Source: Cohaesibacter haloalkalitolerans (lineage in GTDB: Bacteria > Pseudomonadota > Alphaproteobacteria > Rhizobiales > Cohaesibacteraceae). Taken from it: a stretch of DNA of 64,000 nt. The notes under the pieces were generated by a model. The model ran no database searches. It saw only the letters and a list, made by a program, of their open reading frames with translations, and had not been told where the DNA came from. This document shows, piece by piece, positions 17,449-27,112 of this stretch; position 1 is the stretch's first letter; each line of letters starts with the position of its first letter. The DNA lies in assembly GCF_003574655.1 (NCBI RefSeq), contig NZ_QNUM01000002.1, positions 372,001 to 436,000 of the forward strand, given 5' to 3'. The translations under genes were made by a program, and so were the position numbers.

Positions 17449-18657
17449 TCAGGCTTGACGCATGTCGATGACGAAGCGGAACTTCACATCCTTGTTGATC
17501 ACGCGGGAAATGGCCTCTGTGATCTGGTCTGGACGTATGATTTCCACGTCTGGCTGCACATTGTGAGCTGCGCAGTAGTTGACCACTTCCTGCGTCTCTG
17601 CCATGCCGCCGATCATGGAACCTGCAAGGCTCTTGCGGCCGAAGCCCATCATCATGCCGGACAGGCCGTCGATCTGAGCCAGCTGGCCGACGTTGACGAG
17701 GGTCGCGTCAAGTTTCAGCAGATTGATGTATTTCTGCATGTCGAAGGCATAGGGCACGGCGGCGATCATCAGATCAAGGCTGTTCATCATGCCACCCATC
17801 GTCGCAGCATCAGTGTCGAGAACCGGGGTTGCGCCCATCGCCTTGATCAGCGGCATCTTGTATTCAGAGGTCGTGAAGGCGGTGACATTCGCACCACGGG
17901 CAACGGCGAGCTTCACAGCCATGTGACCCAGACCACCGATGCCGACAACGCCGACGCTCTGGCCTTTTTCAAGCTTCCAGTGCTGCATCGGAGAATAGGT
18001 AGTGATGCCTGCGCACATCAGGGGCGCTGCACGGGAGAGATCAAGGCTTTCCGGCACGTTGACCACGAAATGGTCCTTGACAACGATCTTGCGGGAGTAA
18101 CCACCAAAGGTGAGACCGCCGGATACCTTGTCTTCAGCGCCGTAGGTCCAGGTGGTGCCGTTGAGGCAGTTCTGCTCGCGACCGGCGAGGCAGTTTTCGC
18201 ATTCGCCGCAGGAATCCACCATGCAGCCGACGCCGCCAATGTCGCCAACCTTGAAACGGGTCACGTTGCTGCCAACGGCTGTCACGCGGCCGATGATTTC
18301 ATGGCCAGGCACCAGCGGAAATGGCCCTGCACGGCCCCAGTCACCATTGATGGTATGAATGTCGGAATGGCAGATGCCTGCGAACAGGACATCCATCTTG
18401 ACGTCGTTCGGACCAACGGCACGACGGGTGATTGACATGGCCTTGGCCGGACCGTGGGCGGCGTTGAAGCCGAAGCCCTCAACAGTCTCGGCAGCCATTG
18501 GGTCAGCCCCTTGTGCCATGGCTCCGGTGGCTCCGAACATGGAGCCCAGAGCGACACCAGCGGCCAATCCGGCACCCCCGAGCATTACGTCGCGGCGCCC
18601 CAGATCGATGGCGTCGTGATGACGGTGCTGATGACCGTTCTTGCATTTTTCACACAT
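17449..18657 (-). CDS. Tat-exported zinc-dependent alcohol/aldehyde dehydrogenase (YahK/CAD type)
   Basis: A 402-residue medium-chain dehydrogenase. Catalytic zinc ligands appear in GICHSDIH and GHEIIG, the structural zinc lobe in CGECENCLAGREQNC, and the Rossmann loop as GIGGLGHMAV. All are typical of the YahK/cinnamyl-alcohol dehydrogenase group that reduces aldehydes with NADPH. Unusually, the enzyme is preceded by about 48 residues with CEKCKNGHQHRHH, then GRRDVMLGG, a hydrophobic stretch and AMA, which reads as a twin-arginine signal after a Cys/His-rich head. Periplasmic location with a pyridine-nucleotide enzyme is odd. It is co-transcribed with the cyclophilin-like gene 10 bases downstream. 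Confidence 0.88.
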   Translation of the reverse strand: MCEKCKNGHQHRHHDAIDLGRRDVMLGGAGLAAGVALGSMFGATGAMAQGADPMAAETVEGFGFNAAHGPAKAMSITRRAVGPNDVKMDVLFAGICHSDIHTINGDWGRAGPFPLVPGHEIIGRVTAVGSNVTRFKVGDIGGVGCMVDSCGECENCLAGREQNCLNGTTWTYGAEDKVSGGLTFGGYSRKIVVKDHFVVNVPESLDLSRAAPLMCAGITTYSPMQHWKLEKGQSVGVVGIGGLGHMAVKLAVARGANVTAFTTSEYKMPLIKAMGATPVLDTDAATMGGMMNSLDLMIAAVPYAFDMQKYINLLKLDATLVNVGQLAQIDGLSGMMMGFGRKSLAGSMIGGMAETQEVVNYCAAHNVQPDVEIIRPDQITEAISRVINKDVKFRFVIDMRQA

Positions 18658-18959
18658 GGTATACCCCTTGGTTGGTTATACTTTTTGTCCGAAGAAGAGT
18701 TCCCTGGCCTTGTGGCCGGATGACAGAATTGCAGTCAGGGGGCAGAAGCCGAACGAACGAGCGCGTCGGCTCATGATCCGCGGAGCCAAGGTCAGGCAAT
18801 CCGCAGCAACACTGTCCCTGCATGGCTGCAAATCTACTGGCACGGAAGGGACAGGTTAATACTCGGATGCCTCATTCTACTTATTGGCGGGGCTCATGAA
18901 ACAGATCACGGCCCCGCACTCATGCGCCCGTCTGCATCATTCGTCTGTCAGCCGACCGT
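18658..18959. other. Intergenic region upstream of the Tat dehydrogenase
   Basis: About 300 bases holding the dehydrogenase promoter and the 3' end of the MFS transcript. GCGGGGC at 18887-18893 can pair with GCCCCGC at 18911-18917, but there is no T-tract, so a terminator is not claimed. No other element seen. Confidence 0.4.
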
Positions 18960-20333
18960 TTACGCTGCCATGGATGCCGGGGAGGTCCGGCGGGCAATGA
19001 GGACCATCACAATGAGACCGAGGATGCTGAAGCCAGTGGTCGCCATGACCGCTTCGCGCCAACCGAGCGACAGCGCCGAGCTGCCTGCGTTGGAGATGAG
19101 CACAGCGCTGACGGTTATGCCGATCGCCGAGCCGAGATAGCGGGCGGTGTTGTTGGCAGCGGACCCCATGGCCACCCGCTCCACCGGAACGCTTTCAACA
19201 GCAGCATGGCCGAGAGATGCGTTGAGAATGCCATTGGCAACGCCCGAAACGAACAGTCCAGGCAAGGCAACCGGCCAGAGATAATCGCCACTCATCAGCA
19301 GCAACAGCATCTGCCCCAGAATACACCCCACCATACCGAGCACCACCCTGCGGCGGGCCGTCAGGCTACGCGGCAGCCGCTGAGCCGCCAGAGCGGCCAC
19401 CACGGTGATACCGGACCAGGCCAGCAGGATTGTTGCGGCAAACAGCGGGCTGATCCCCAGTCCCTGTTCCAGCACCGTGGGCACCATGGTCATGATGGAC
19501 AGAACCCCTGCCCCGGAGGCAAAGGCCGCCAGCGTCGCCCCGACGAAATCGGCGCGACGGAAAAGGTCGAGCTGGATGATGGGGTTGCGAACACGCAGTT
19601 CCAGAAAGCAGAAGAGCGTGATCAGAACGATGCTGGCAAGCAGCATCAGAAGCGTCTGCACCGAAATACCCATCCTGAGCTCTGTCAGCGACGACAGCAG
19701 AAAGGCCATGCCGGCCATCATCAGAACACTGCCCAAGAGATCGATCCGTTCGGGAATTCTGGTGCTTTCCGGCAAGGGCCGGATGGACGCAAGCGCAAGC
19801 GCACCGGAGGCAACAGCTGCCACCCACTGGATTGCCTGCCAACCACCAAGCGAAAGGCAGATCGAAGCGAGGATCGGGCCGATGGCAACTCCTCCCCCCA
19901 GAGAGGCAGCCCAGATGGCCGTCGCCCGCGCGCGTTCCTCGCCGTGATAGACCTGACCGACAAGGCCGAGGCCACAGGCCATGACACCGGCATTGCCCAG
20001 CCCCTGTGCCACACGGGCCAGAATGAGCACCAGTCCGCTTTGGGCAATCGCGGCAACCACCGAGGCGATGACGGTGACCACCAGCCCGCCGATAAAGACC
20101 TTCTTGCGACCGTAGGTATCTCCCAGTGCACCGGAAGTCAGCAACCCGACCGCACAGCCAAGCGGCATCCCGCTCATGATCCAGGCAATCTCGCCAGCAC
20201 TCAAATGCAGATCGAGGGTCACTGCGTTGATCGTCGTCAGCGGGATCGTGAAAATGATCAAGGAAAGGGCGGTTGAAATGGCAACAATGAGCAGTGTTGC
20301 CGCCCGCGCGTCGCGCTCGGTGGAAATGGGCAT
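18960..20333 (-). CDS. MFS transporter, 14-helix DHA2 (EmrB/QacA-like)
   Basis: A 457-residue transporter with about 14 hydrophobic helices, the loop GALGDTYGRKKVF between helices 2 and 3, and motif-C-like GGGVAIGPILAS in helix 5, all typical of proton-driven drug efflux. ATG at 20333 is supported by AAGGAT 7 bases upstream; the frame extends further upstream to 20585 but overlaps the preceding gene's end. It lies 88 bases after the dihydrofolate-reductase-like gene on the same strand and may be co-transcribed. Substrate unknown. Confidence 0.86.
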   Translation of the reverse strand: MPISTERDARAATLLIVAISTALSLIIFTIPLTTINAVTLDLHLSAGEIAWIMSGMPLGCAVGLLTSGALGDTYGRKKVFIGGLVVTVIASVVAAIAQSGLVLILARVAQGLGNAGVMACGLGLVGQVYHGEERARATAIWAASLGGGVAIGPILASICLSLGGWQAIQWVAAVASGALALASIRPLPESTRIPERIDLLGSVLMMAGMAFLLSSLTELRMGISVQTLLMLLASIVLITLFCFLELRVRNPIIQLDLFRRADFVGATLAAFASGAGVLSIMTMVPTVLEQGLGISPLFAATILLAWSGITVVAALAAQRLPRSLTARRRVVLGMVGCILGQMLLLLMSGDYLWPVALPGLFVSGVANGILNASLGHAAVESVPVERVAMGSAANNTARYLGSAIGITVSAVLISNAGSSALSLGWREAVMATTGFSILGLIVMVLIARRTSPASMAA

Positions 20334-20421
20334 GAAATATCCTTTTGAGAAAGTCGATAGATGTCTATTGCGGCGCATAGTCAGGGCCACCCATCGGGAG
20401 CCCCCTTGGCGCAGCCGCCGA

Positions 20422-21111
20422 TCAATCGGGCTTGATCTGGTGATGCATCCAGACGGCATCATAGGCGAGCGTTTCGACATCAAGCAGTTTGAGGCTCTTG
20501 CCACGCAGCTTGCCCTCGTGGTCATAGATGGACGGGATACCGGATTCCCCATCGAGCACCGGCATGACCAGCGTGCTGGTCTCATCGATCATCCCCTGTT
20601 CCAGAAAGGCTCCGTTCAGCACGCCGCCACCCTCTAGCAGGAGCGCACTGACCTTGAAAGCATCTTTCAGGCGCCCGATGGCACCGGCGATATCGTTGCC
20701 GTCCGGTCCGGCAAACAGCACCGACACACCCTTGGCGACGAGTTCTGCGACGTGGGACCGGGAAACCCGATCCGACAGGATCAGCACCAGATGGCTGCCC
20801 TCGACGTCATCGGTCTGTGGCTTGAGCTTTCCCTTCCGGTCAAAGCAGATGGCAAGACTGCGACCAGCGGGGGTGCCGACATGGTCGAGCGGTTTGATGG
20901 CGGGATCGAATGCGGGTTCCAGATTCTCGTCTCCTGCGGGGACGAAGCTCGACATGGTGGTGCGGCCGACGATCCAGCCGTCGGCATCCAGCCGGTCGGC
21001 GATCTCTTCATAGAGGTCAAGCGCCTCTTGCGGCAATCCGTTCCAGCGTTCCGTCAAGAGGCGACCATCGAGAGACGCCACCATGTGGCAAATGATACGT
21101 GGTCTGGACAT
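20422..21111 (-). CDS. Dihydrofolate-reductase-like / RibD C-terminal domain protein
   Basis: 229 residues of the RibD C-terminal/DHFR fold: the opening RIICHMVASLDGRL, GWIVGRTTM for the cofactor loop and LLLEGGGVLNGAFLEQGMID near residue 170 are family hallmarks. Such stand-alone proteins are NADPH reductases of pyrimidine- or pterin-like substrates; the actual substrate is not known. There is no deaminase domain, so it is not RibD itself. Upstream of and in line with the 14-helix MFS gene. Confidence 0.85.
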   Translation of the reverse strand: MSRPRIICHMVASLDGRLLTERWNGLPQEALDLYEEIADRLDADGWIVGRTTMSSFVPAGDENLEPAFDPAIKPLDHVGTPAGRSLAICFDRKGKLKPQTDDVEGSHLVLILSDRVSRSHVAELVAKGVSVLFAGPDGNDIAGAIGRLKDAFKVSALLLEGGGVLNGAFLEQGMIDETSTLVMPVLDGESGIPSIYDHEGKLRGKSLKLLDVETLAYDAVWMHHQIKPD

Positions 21112-21491
21112 TTCGAAACGCTCCTGTTGTTGTTTTGCTTTTGGCCTCCTGCCTGTATCCAGCGGGTCTCAGGCATATCTGGAAGCGGTCAAATGTTTGT
21201 GATCGAGATAGCTCTTCCAACGTAAAAATACTATCGCTCCCCGGGCACAAGCCGTCATGAGCAGAGATAATAAATCATCGATTGGCGGCGTCTTTTCCGC
21301 GCGTTCATCAAGTAACTGGCACGCATTGCTGCACGACTTGTCCCGCATCCAGCGAAACCGGTGTTGATTTCATGAACCTTGATCATTATTGCTTTCGTTG
21401 CTGCCCTCTTAATCCCGCAGCACATTTGCGTTTCAATTCCCTCTGCAAATGCCTGCCAACGGCCAGACCCAGCCAACCATAAGAGGGACCA
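21112..21491. other. Divergent intergenic region
   Basis: 380 bases between the DHFR-like gene (minus) and the cytochrome P460 gene (plus). I see no convincing promoter pair, palindrome or small gene. It is where both promoters must lie. Confidence 0.4.
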
Positions 21492-21938
21492 TTGAAAGCC
21501 ATCATAGCCACAGCCCTGCTCATCGGATTGACGATGGGTACACCACTCAAGGCCCAGTCGGTCGCATCCGACCATGTCGCCCTTCCAGAGACCTACCGCA
21601 GCGAGGTGCATTTCTCGACCTACAAGCGCGGTGGCATTACCGAAGAGCTCTTCGCATCCCAACAGGCCATCGAAGCCGCCAAGGCTGGTTCGCCTTTTCC
21701 GGAAGGCACAGTCGTAACCATGGAGGACTTTCGCGAAGGCAGCCTCTATCGCGTGCTAGTGATGGAAAAGAGAGCCGAGTGGCAGGGGCAGTCGCTGTCC
21801 GGCAACTGGCGCTTCGGCGTCTATTGGCCAGACGGCAAACCGAACCTTGCGGAAGATCTGCAACGGTGTGAATCCTGCCACGCATCGGCGGCAGACCGGG
21901 ATCATGTTTTCCGTAAGGAGGACATGCTGGATGACTGA
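21492..21938 (+). CDS. Cytochrome P460-family c-type haem protein
   Basis: 148 residues starting at TTG (21492), with AGAGGGACC as ribosome site. Residues 1-22 are a signal peptide. The mature domain has the P460 arrangement: HFSTYKRGG near the start, FPEGTVVTMED in the middle, WRFGVYWPDGKP late, and one haem c motif CESCH at 126-130. In known P460s the haem is also cross-linked to a Lys and oxidises hydroxylamine or NO; Lys45 is a candidate but I cannot confirm the cross-link, and many homologues have other roles. Periplasmic. It stands alone between divergent and convergent neighbours. Confidence 0.82.
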   Translation: MKAIIATALLIGLTMGTPLKAQSVASDHVALPETYRSEVHFSTYKRGGITEELFASQQAIEAAKAGSPFPEGTVVTMEDFREGSLYRVLVMEKRAEWQGQSLSGNWRFGVYWPDGKPNLAEDLQRCESCHASAADRDHVFRKEDMLDD

Positions 21939-22039
21939 CCGGAAGGCCGGTCCATCCTTTCACAAACAGCCATCGGTCGGACCTGAACCAGAATCCGGCC
22001 GATGATCAGTTTTCATACCTGCCGCTCAAGGCATCCGGG

Positions 22040-22438
22040 TCATTTGCCCAGATAGTCCTCGTCTGACACCTTTTCCATCCAGGTGACCGGGCTGCCATTG
22101 ACGCTTTCCTGAATGGCGATGTGGCTCATGGCCGTATCCGGCGAGGCACCATGCCAGTGCTTTTCACCAGCTGGGAACCAGACGATATCGCCTTGCGTGA
22201 CTTCCTCGACTTCACCGCCCTCGCGCTGGACGCGGCCACGGCCGAAAGTGATGATGATGGTCTGACCGGCCGGATGGGTGTGCCATGCTGTACGGGCACC
22301 CGGTTCGAACGTCACATGCGCACCACCGGTGCGCCCTGGCTCTTCCGCCTGGAACAGGGGATCGACGCGAACCGTGCCGGTAAACCAGTCTTCCGGGCCG
22401 GCAAAAGATGGGGCGCTGCCCCCGCGAATGATTTTCAT
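22040..22438 (-). CDS. Cupin-domain protein (cytoplasmic)
   Basis: A 132-residue single-domain cupin with metal ligands in WHTHPAGQ and the second motif [16 protein letters not shown]. This sequence type includes the manganese hydroxynitrile lyases and gamma-carboxymuconolactone-type partners. ATG 22438 follows AAGGAA at good spacing. Last gene of a three-gene minus-strand run behind the CMD-like and NADP-reductase-like genes (67-base gap). A secreted paralogue is encoded at 27113, with nearly the same metal-site wording. Confidence 0.86.
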   Translation of the reverse strand: MKIIRGGSAPSFAGPEDWFTGTVRVDPLFQAEEPGRTGGAHVTFEPGARTAWHTHPAGQTIIITFGRGRVQREGGEVEEVTQGDIVWFPAGEKHWHGASPDTAMSHIAIQESVNGSPVTWMEKVSDEDYLGK

Positions 22439-22505
22439 TGTCATTTCCTTTCTATATTTGTCGATAGACCCCAGACCGTGATGCGCCTTTTGCGCCTGTG
22501 GGGCC

Positions 22506-23150
22506 TTACGCTTGCAGTTTCTCGAAACGATAAGTGAGTGCCTCGCCACCGGGATGGCGATAGGCCAGAACTTCTGTCACCATGGCAAAGGGTTCAACGA
22601 ACCTTGCATTGCGCAGTCCCCCAAGATCGAGCGGCTCGAAGCCGACATCTTGAATCAGTGTTGCGATCTGAGCCTTGGCATCGGCATCCTCACCATAGAG
22701 CATCAACTGGGGCGGATGGGCACCGCCGCATCCGGCATGGACCAGCGGCAGGCTTTCGGACGGGCAGGTATTGAAGGCACCAACCCATCGCGCTCCGGGA
22801 TGGGCTACCGCCAGCAGTTCCGCCCCCGACGTGCCGATGCCAACCACCAGATTCTCATCGGCTTCATCGAGAGGGATGCAGCAGTTTGCCACGATTTTGC
22901 CCGCCAGGCTCCCTGCCCTCGACAGGGCGTCTTCGACACGGGACCAGTGAACGGCCAGCAGCACGACTTCCGCCTCTGCCACAGCGTCCAATACGGAGCC
23001 ACAGGACGCGCCCAGTTCATCTGCCAGCGCCTGCAGCTTTGCCTCGCTGCGGCTGTAGGAGAAGGTTACCTGGTGACCACGATGCGCCCAGATCCTGCCG
23101 AGCGCCTCGCCCATGTTGCCTGTTCCGACAATTCCGATTCTCATGATCAT
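22506..23150 (-). CDS. NADPH-dependent F420-reductase-like / NAD(P)-binding protein
   Basis: 214 residues. The N-terminal Rossmann loop [13 protein letters not shown] and YSRSEAK (NADP preference) match the F420-dependent NADP oxidoreductase / ProC-like group. [16 protein letters not shown] and the end-region [14 protein letters not shown] are typical of this family in organisms that lack F420, where the substrate is unknown. ATG at 23150 after GGAGAGCC. Middle gene of the CMD-reductase-cupin run. Confidence 0.83.
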   Translation of the reverse strand: MIMRIGIVGTGNMGEALGRIWAHRGHQVTFSYSRSEAKLQALADELGASCGSVLDAVAEAEVVLLAVHWSRVEDALSRAGSLAGKIVANCCIPLDEADENLVVGIGTSGAELLAVAHPGARWVGAFNTCPSESLPLVHAGCGGAHPPQLMLYGEDADAKAQIATLIQDVGFEPLDLGGLRNARFVEPFAMVTEVLAYRHPGGEALTYRFEKLQA

Positions 23151-23243
23151 GGCTCTCCGTCACACGAAGAAAAGCTGGCAACATCGCCAGCCTTTCCGTC
23201 GGCATCATCCTACCGGCAATGACTGTCCGGAGAAAAGCCCCGA

Positions 23244-24014
23244 TCAGTTGGTGCGGGATTCAAATACCGCCTTGGCAACCGGCATGGCAGAGAAGACCTT
23301 CGGCCAGCCAGCATAGAAGGCCAGATGAGACAGGACGGCACCGGCTTCAGCCTGGGTCAAGCCGTTGTCCATGGCCTTGTTCAGGTGAAAGGTCATCTGC
23401 TCGGGCTGGCCAGCAGCGATCAATGCTGCCACGGTAATCAGGCTGCGGTCGCGCGGTTCAAGACCGGGGCGAAGCCAGAGGTCGAGAAACAGCAGTTGTT
23501 CGGTATCGCGGACAACTCCGGGGCTGACAGTACCGAAAGTGCTGGAAACAAAATTCTGGCGGCTGTCCTCGGCTTTCTGATCGAGTGGCAGCAACTCGGG
23601 GTCGACCGGCGCCAGATCCTCGACAGAAATGCCGCGGGCTTCAAACACAGGAGCGGCGGCCTCGGCTGCTGCGGTTGCATTGCCCCAGCCAGTATAGAAG
23701 GCCAGATGGGTGATGGTCTCGGAAATCTCCAACGGCTTGACGCCAGAATCCAGGGCCAGTTCGACGAATTTGCCCAGCCCTTCCGTTTCATGCCGGGTCA
23801 TCAGGGCGGCAAAGGTCACCAGCGAGCGATCACGAGCCGAAAGGGTCTCATCCTGCCAGACCTTTCCGACGAGATCGTCCATGGCATAGGCTTGCAGGGC
23901 TGGCGATACTCGGGCAACGGCACCGGGAATGGTCTTGGCTGCATCTTCGGCCAGAGCACCGCCGGACAACAGCGCGAAGGCAGAGGCGGCAACAATGGTC
24001 TTGACTTTCTTCAT
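23244..24014 (-). CDS. Secreted two-domain carboxymuconolactone-decarboxylase-like protein
   Basis: 256 residues: a signal peptide (cut after ALA, about residue 22) and two tandem CMD/AhpD-fold units. Each has the helix ARDRSLVTFAAL / PRDRSLITVAAL and the THLAFYTGWGNA / SHLAFYAGWPKV segment. The catalytic CxxC of AhpD peroxidase relatives is absent, so peroxidase activity is unlikely; a lactone or quinone-methide decarboxylase/isomerase role is possible. The leader makes it periplasmic, unlike classical PcaC. AAGGAGAT ribosome site. First gene of the three-gene run and 131 bases after the LysR gene. Confidence 0.85.
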   Translation of the reverse strand: MKKVKTIVAASAFALLSGGALAEDAAKTIPGAVARVSPALQAYAMDDLVGKVWQDETLSARDRSLVTFAALMTRHETEGLGKFVELALDSGVKPLEISETITHLAFYTGWGNATAAAEAAAPVFEARGISVEDLAPVDPELLPLDQKAEDSRQNFVSSTFGTVSPGVVRDTEQLLFLDLWLRPGLEPRDRSLITVAALIAAGQPEQMTFHLNKAMDNGLTQAEAGAVLSHLAFYAGWPKVFSAMPVAKAVFESRTN

Positions 24015-24145
24015 GGAAAATCTCCTTGAGATCTAAAAAGGTGATTGAAGCGACCTCATAGATCTGGGGCAGAAAGCCTTTCAGTTAATAGCCTCGCGTC
24101 CAAAGACAGTCATGAGAGAGATTGATCAATCCCCTCCAAGGTCGC

Positions 24146-25087
24146 TCAGACACCTTCCCGCAGGGCATCCAGGACAACCTGAAAGGCCGAAGAGGTTCTC
24201 AGGCGGCTCGGATAGTAGAGGTGGAAGCCGTCGAAATAGGGCGAGTAGTCACCCAGACAGATCTGAAGGCGTCCCTCGGCCAGATCTTTCTCCACCAGTC
24301 GTTCCGGCACAAGTGACAGGCCATGACCGTCAAGCGTTGCTCGGTAGATGGCCATGATGGTGTCGAAGCACAGTTGCCCCGTCACCTTGACCCGGATTTC
24401 GCGCTTGTCCTTGCCTTCAAATTCCCATGCATAGAGCGCACCGTGGGTCGAAAGGCGCAGATTGATGCACTCATGATCGGCCAGATCATTCGGCGTCTGA
24501 GGTGTGCCGTGATCCGCAAAATACTGCGGCGTCCCGATGCAGACCATCCGCTCATCTGGGCCAATGCGCATCGAGATCATACCTTCGCTCACCTGCTCAC
24601 CATAGCGCACCCCGGCATCACACTGGGCTGATGCCAGATCGGTATAGCCATAGTCGTTGACAAACTCGACGCGAACAGCCGGGTAGTTCTTGATGACCGG
24701 CGCGATCTTGGGCCAGAGCAGGGTTTCAATGGAATAGTCAGTTGCCACGATCCGGACGGTGCCGGTCGGTGTGGACTGATTTTCCGTCAGGGCAATCAGG
24801 CGCTCTTCAATGGTCTCGAGAGCCGGTGCCAGCGTGGCCAGAAGATCCTCGCCCTCGATGGTCGGGGCCACCGAGCGGGTGGTTCGGGTCAGGAGACGCA
24901 AGCCAAGACGTTTCTCCAGCGCCTTGATTGTGTGGCTGAGAGCTGACTGTGACACATTCAGGCGCGCAGCAGCACGGGTGAAGCTTCGCTCCTCGGCGAC
25001 GGCCATCAAGGCAATCAGGTCGTTGATGTTTTCCCTGAGCAGGAGTGACAGGTCCCGCTGGCTCGTGTAGTCGCCCGTTTCTGGCAT
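24146..25087 (-). CDS. LysR-family transcriptional regulator
   Basis: 313 residues. The HTH lies at about 38-60 (FTRAAARLNVSQSALSHTIK), followed by the linker helix and a periplasmic-binding-like effector domain. This type frequently sits beside CMD/cupin/SDR/aldehyde-reductase genes, and here it is followed on the same strand by exactly that run and faces a divergent cyclophilin-SDR pair. It probably controls both. Effector unknown. Confidence 0.88.
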   Translation of the reverse strand: MPETGDYTSQRDLSLLLRENINDLIALMAVAEERSFTRAAARLNVSQSALSHTIKALEKRLGLRLLTRTTRSVAPTIEGEDLLATLAPALETIEERLIALTENQSTPTGTVRIVATDYSIETLLWPKIAPVIKNYPAVRVEFVNDYGYTDLASAQCDAGVRYGEQVSEGMISMRIGPDERMVCIGTPQYFADHGTPQTPNDLADHECINLRLSTHGALYAWEFEGKDKREIRVKVTGQLCFDTIMAIYRATLDGHGLSLVPERLVEKDLAEGRLQICLGDYSPYFDGFHLYYPSRLRTSSAFQVVLDALREGV

Positions 25088-25560
25088 TGGTAAACTGTTT
25101 CCCTTGCTGGAGGACTTACTGCCATGGTGTCAGTCCCGTTGGGTCGAAAAGACCGGTTGGCCACCCTTCTGCCTCAGGCTGAATCTACCAGCTTCATGTA
25201 AGGGTATAATACACCCTGACAGAATTCTATAATGAACAGGTCTCATGAATAGGTTCACTCTGGCTGTTTTCCGCCACCTTTCACACCCTTGACGCAGCAA
25301 AGCAGAGCACTTCGGGGGTAAGCTGCGTCGGGAAATGCCTGCATAATCCACCAAAATCAATGACCCTCGCTCATGAATGCTATCTCGCCAGAGCTCTTAG
25401 TCCGGCGTGCACATTCCGCTATATTGAATGCAGACCAAGGCAATCATAGTCCGGCACCGGGCCTGGCGGCAGGCTGGCCAGCAGCCGGCCAATGTCAGGA
25501 TCGCTTGAGGCGACGCTTGGCCAGCCCCCTGACAGCCTGACCTAAAGAAAGAATGAACTC
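25088..25560. promoter_or_regulatory. Divergent control region of lysR and the cyclophilin-SDR operon
   Basis: 473 bases without a supported gene. AGGGT (25201-25205) and ACCCT (25213-25217) form an inverted repeat around a TATAAT (25205-25210), a plausible LysR T-N11-A type site; another TATAAT is at 25228-25233. I cannot pair either with a good -35. A 76-codon minus frame (25130-25360) is not supported. Confidence 0.4.
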
Positions 25561-25929
25561 ATGTCCAATCAATCAGGAATCCGAATCCGTATCACCGTTG
25601 GCTCTCAGACAGTATCAGCCACGCTGGACGACACACCATCCGGGCGGGATTTTGCCGCGATGATGCCCCTTGAGCTGACGCTCAGTGACTACAGCCGGAC
25701 CGAAAAGATAGCCGACCTGCCGGGGCGTCTTTCGACCGATGGCGCGCCGCGCAGTTATGCGGCATCATCAGGTGACATCACCTATTACGCGCCATGGGGC
25801 AATCTGGCGATTTTCTACAAGCCCTTCCCCAGCGCCAGCGGTCTGGTGCGGCTCGGGCACATTGACGGCAGCATGGAACCGTTGCTGCAGAACGGTCAGT
25901 TCGAAGCCCGACTGGAAATAGCCGAATAG
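25561..25929 (+). CDS. Cyclophilin-like-fold protein (copy 3, cytoplasmic)
   Basis: 122 residues consisting only of the cyclophilin-like barrel, with [19 protein letters not shown] as the hallmark. It is the closest relative of copy 1 (16400) but lacks a signal peptide, so it should be cytosolic. It precedes an SDR gene by 53 bases, an operon by spacing. The weak ribosome site AAAGAAAG is a caveat to expression level, not to the gene call. Confidence 0.82.
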   Translation: MSNQSGIRIRITVGSQTVSATLDDTPSGRDFAAMMPLELTLSDYSRTEKIADLPGRLSTDGAPRSYAASSGDITYYAPWGNLAIFYKPFPSASGLVRLGHIDGSMEPLLQNGQFEARLEIAE

Positions 25930-25982
25930 ATACACCACAAGTAATCAAACAACGAGCAAATACACCCAAGGAGGGAGTAATC

Positions 25983-26729
25983 ATGACAGATCGTATCAAG
26001 GACAAGGTCGTCGTTATCACCGGCGCATCAAGCGGCATGGGTGAAGCGACCGCCCGCTCGCTGGCTGCACAGGGAGCCAAGGTTGTCGTTGGAGCCCGCC
26101 GCGCCGATCGACTTGAGGCTCTGGTGGCCGACATCACCGCAGCGGGCGGCAGCGCCGTTGCCGTGGCCACCGACGTGACCAGGCTCGATGACGTCAAGAA
26201 CCTCGTCGACACCGCAGTCAAGACCTACGGCAAGATCGATGTCATCTTCAACAACGCCGGCCTCATGCCACTGTCGCCATTGGAAAGCCTGAAGATCGAC
26301 GAATGGGATCAGATGATTGATGTGAACCTGAAAGGTACCCTTTACGGTATCGCGGCCGCCCTGCCCTATTTCAAGGCGCAGAAATCCGGTCAGGTGATCA
26401 ACGTCTCTTCGGTCTACGGCCATATCAGCGTGGCGACTGGCGCGGTTTATTGCGCCACCAAACATGCCGTACGGTCGCTGTCCGAAAGCCTGCGCAAGGA
26501 AGTCAAACCCTATGACATCCGCGTGACCGTCATTTCTCCGGGTGCCGTCAACACCGAGCTGACGCAGCATATTTCCGAGCCGGGGCTTGGGGATGCCGTG
26601 CGTGACATCGTCGGTCAGATTGGCGTTCCGGCCAGCACGATGGCCGATATGGTCTCCTTTGCCATATCGCAGCCAGCCAATGTGGACATTAGCGAAATCC
26701 TGTTCCGCCCGACCGTGCAGCCTGAATAG
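25983..26729 (+). CDS. SDR-family oxidoreductase
   Basis: 248 residues, classical [11 protein letters not shown] loop, ARRADR (basic, suggesting NADP), NNAG, catalytic Ser in VSSVYG, YCATK and PGAVNTEL. Resembles the YdfG/clavaldehyde-dehydrogenase-like branch acting on small hydroxy or keto compounds. Strong ribosome site GGAGGGAG. Second gene of the cyclophilin-SDR pair, ended by a good terminator. Confidence 0.88.
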   Translation: MTDRIKDKVVVITGASSGMGEATARSLAAQGAKVVVGARRADRLEALVADITAAGGSAVAVATDVTRLDDVKNLVDTAVKTYGKIDVIFNNAGLMPLSPLESLKIDEWDQMIDVNLKGTLYGIAAALPYFKAQKSGQVINVSSVYGHISVATGAVYCATKHAVRSLSESLRKEVKPYDIRVTVISPGAVNTELTQHISEPGLGDAVRDIVGQIGVPASTMADMVSFAISQPANVDISEILFRPTVQPE

Positions 26730-26792
26730 GGGCGATTGCAGGCCTTGAAGCGGCTGGCCATTGTGCTTGCTTCTCCCGACTTATTACCCGAC

Positions 26793-26823
26793 CCCGGGGC
26801 CTTGCCAAAGGCTCCGGGTTTTT
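26793..26823 (+). terminator. Rho-independent terminator
   Basis: CCCGGGGCCTT (26793-26803) pairs with AAGGCTCCGGG (26808-26818) with one G-U pair and a GCCA loop, followed by TTTTT. Ends the cyclophilin-SDR transcript. Confidence 0.88.
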
Positions 26824-27112
26824 CATGCAGCTGAAGCACGGCCATCCACGACTTCACAATCATGTGATGATATTCATGACCAATACGGTTTTCATGAATT
26901 TAGTTCACATAAGTTAGTGACCTTCGAGCCATTAATTCCCTCGTTTGATCGCCTATCTTGAAAGGGCAACCGGTGTGCAAGACATGCCTGTTGTCTGGCC
27001 GCGGAGCCGTGCAAGGGCAGTGCACGCATCCGCAACGAACAGGCCGGGCCTCAGACAAAGGCGACGCCAAGATCGCCTTGCTGGCGCTTATCACCAACAA
27101 GGAGACCAAACC

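Noticed and set aside
17251..18435. 394-codon plus-strand open frame
   Set aside because: Antisense to the Tat alcohol dehydrogenase, whose zinc and nucleotide motifs are complete.
18887..18917. GCGGGGC/GCCCCGC hairpin as MFS terminator
   Set aside because: 17-base loop and no T-tract on either strand.
25130..25360. 76-codon minus-strand open frame upstream of lysR
   Set aside because: No ribosome site, no recognisable sequence, overlaps putative operator.
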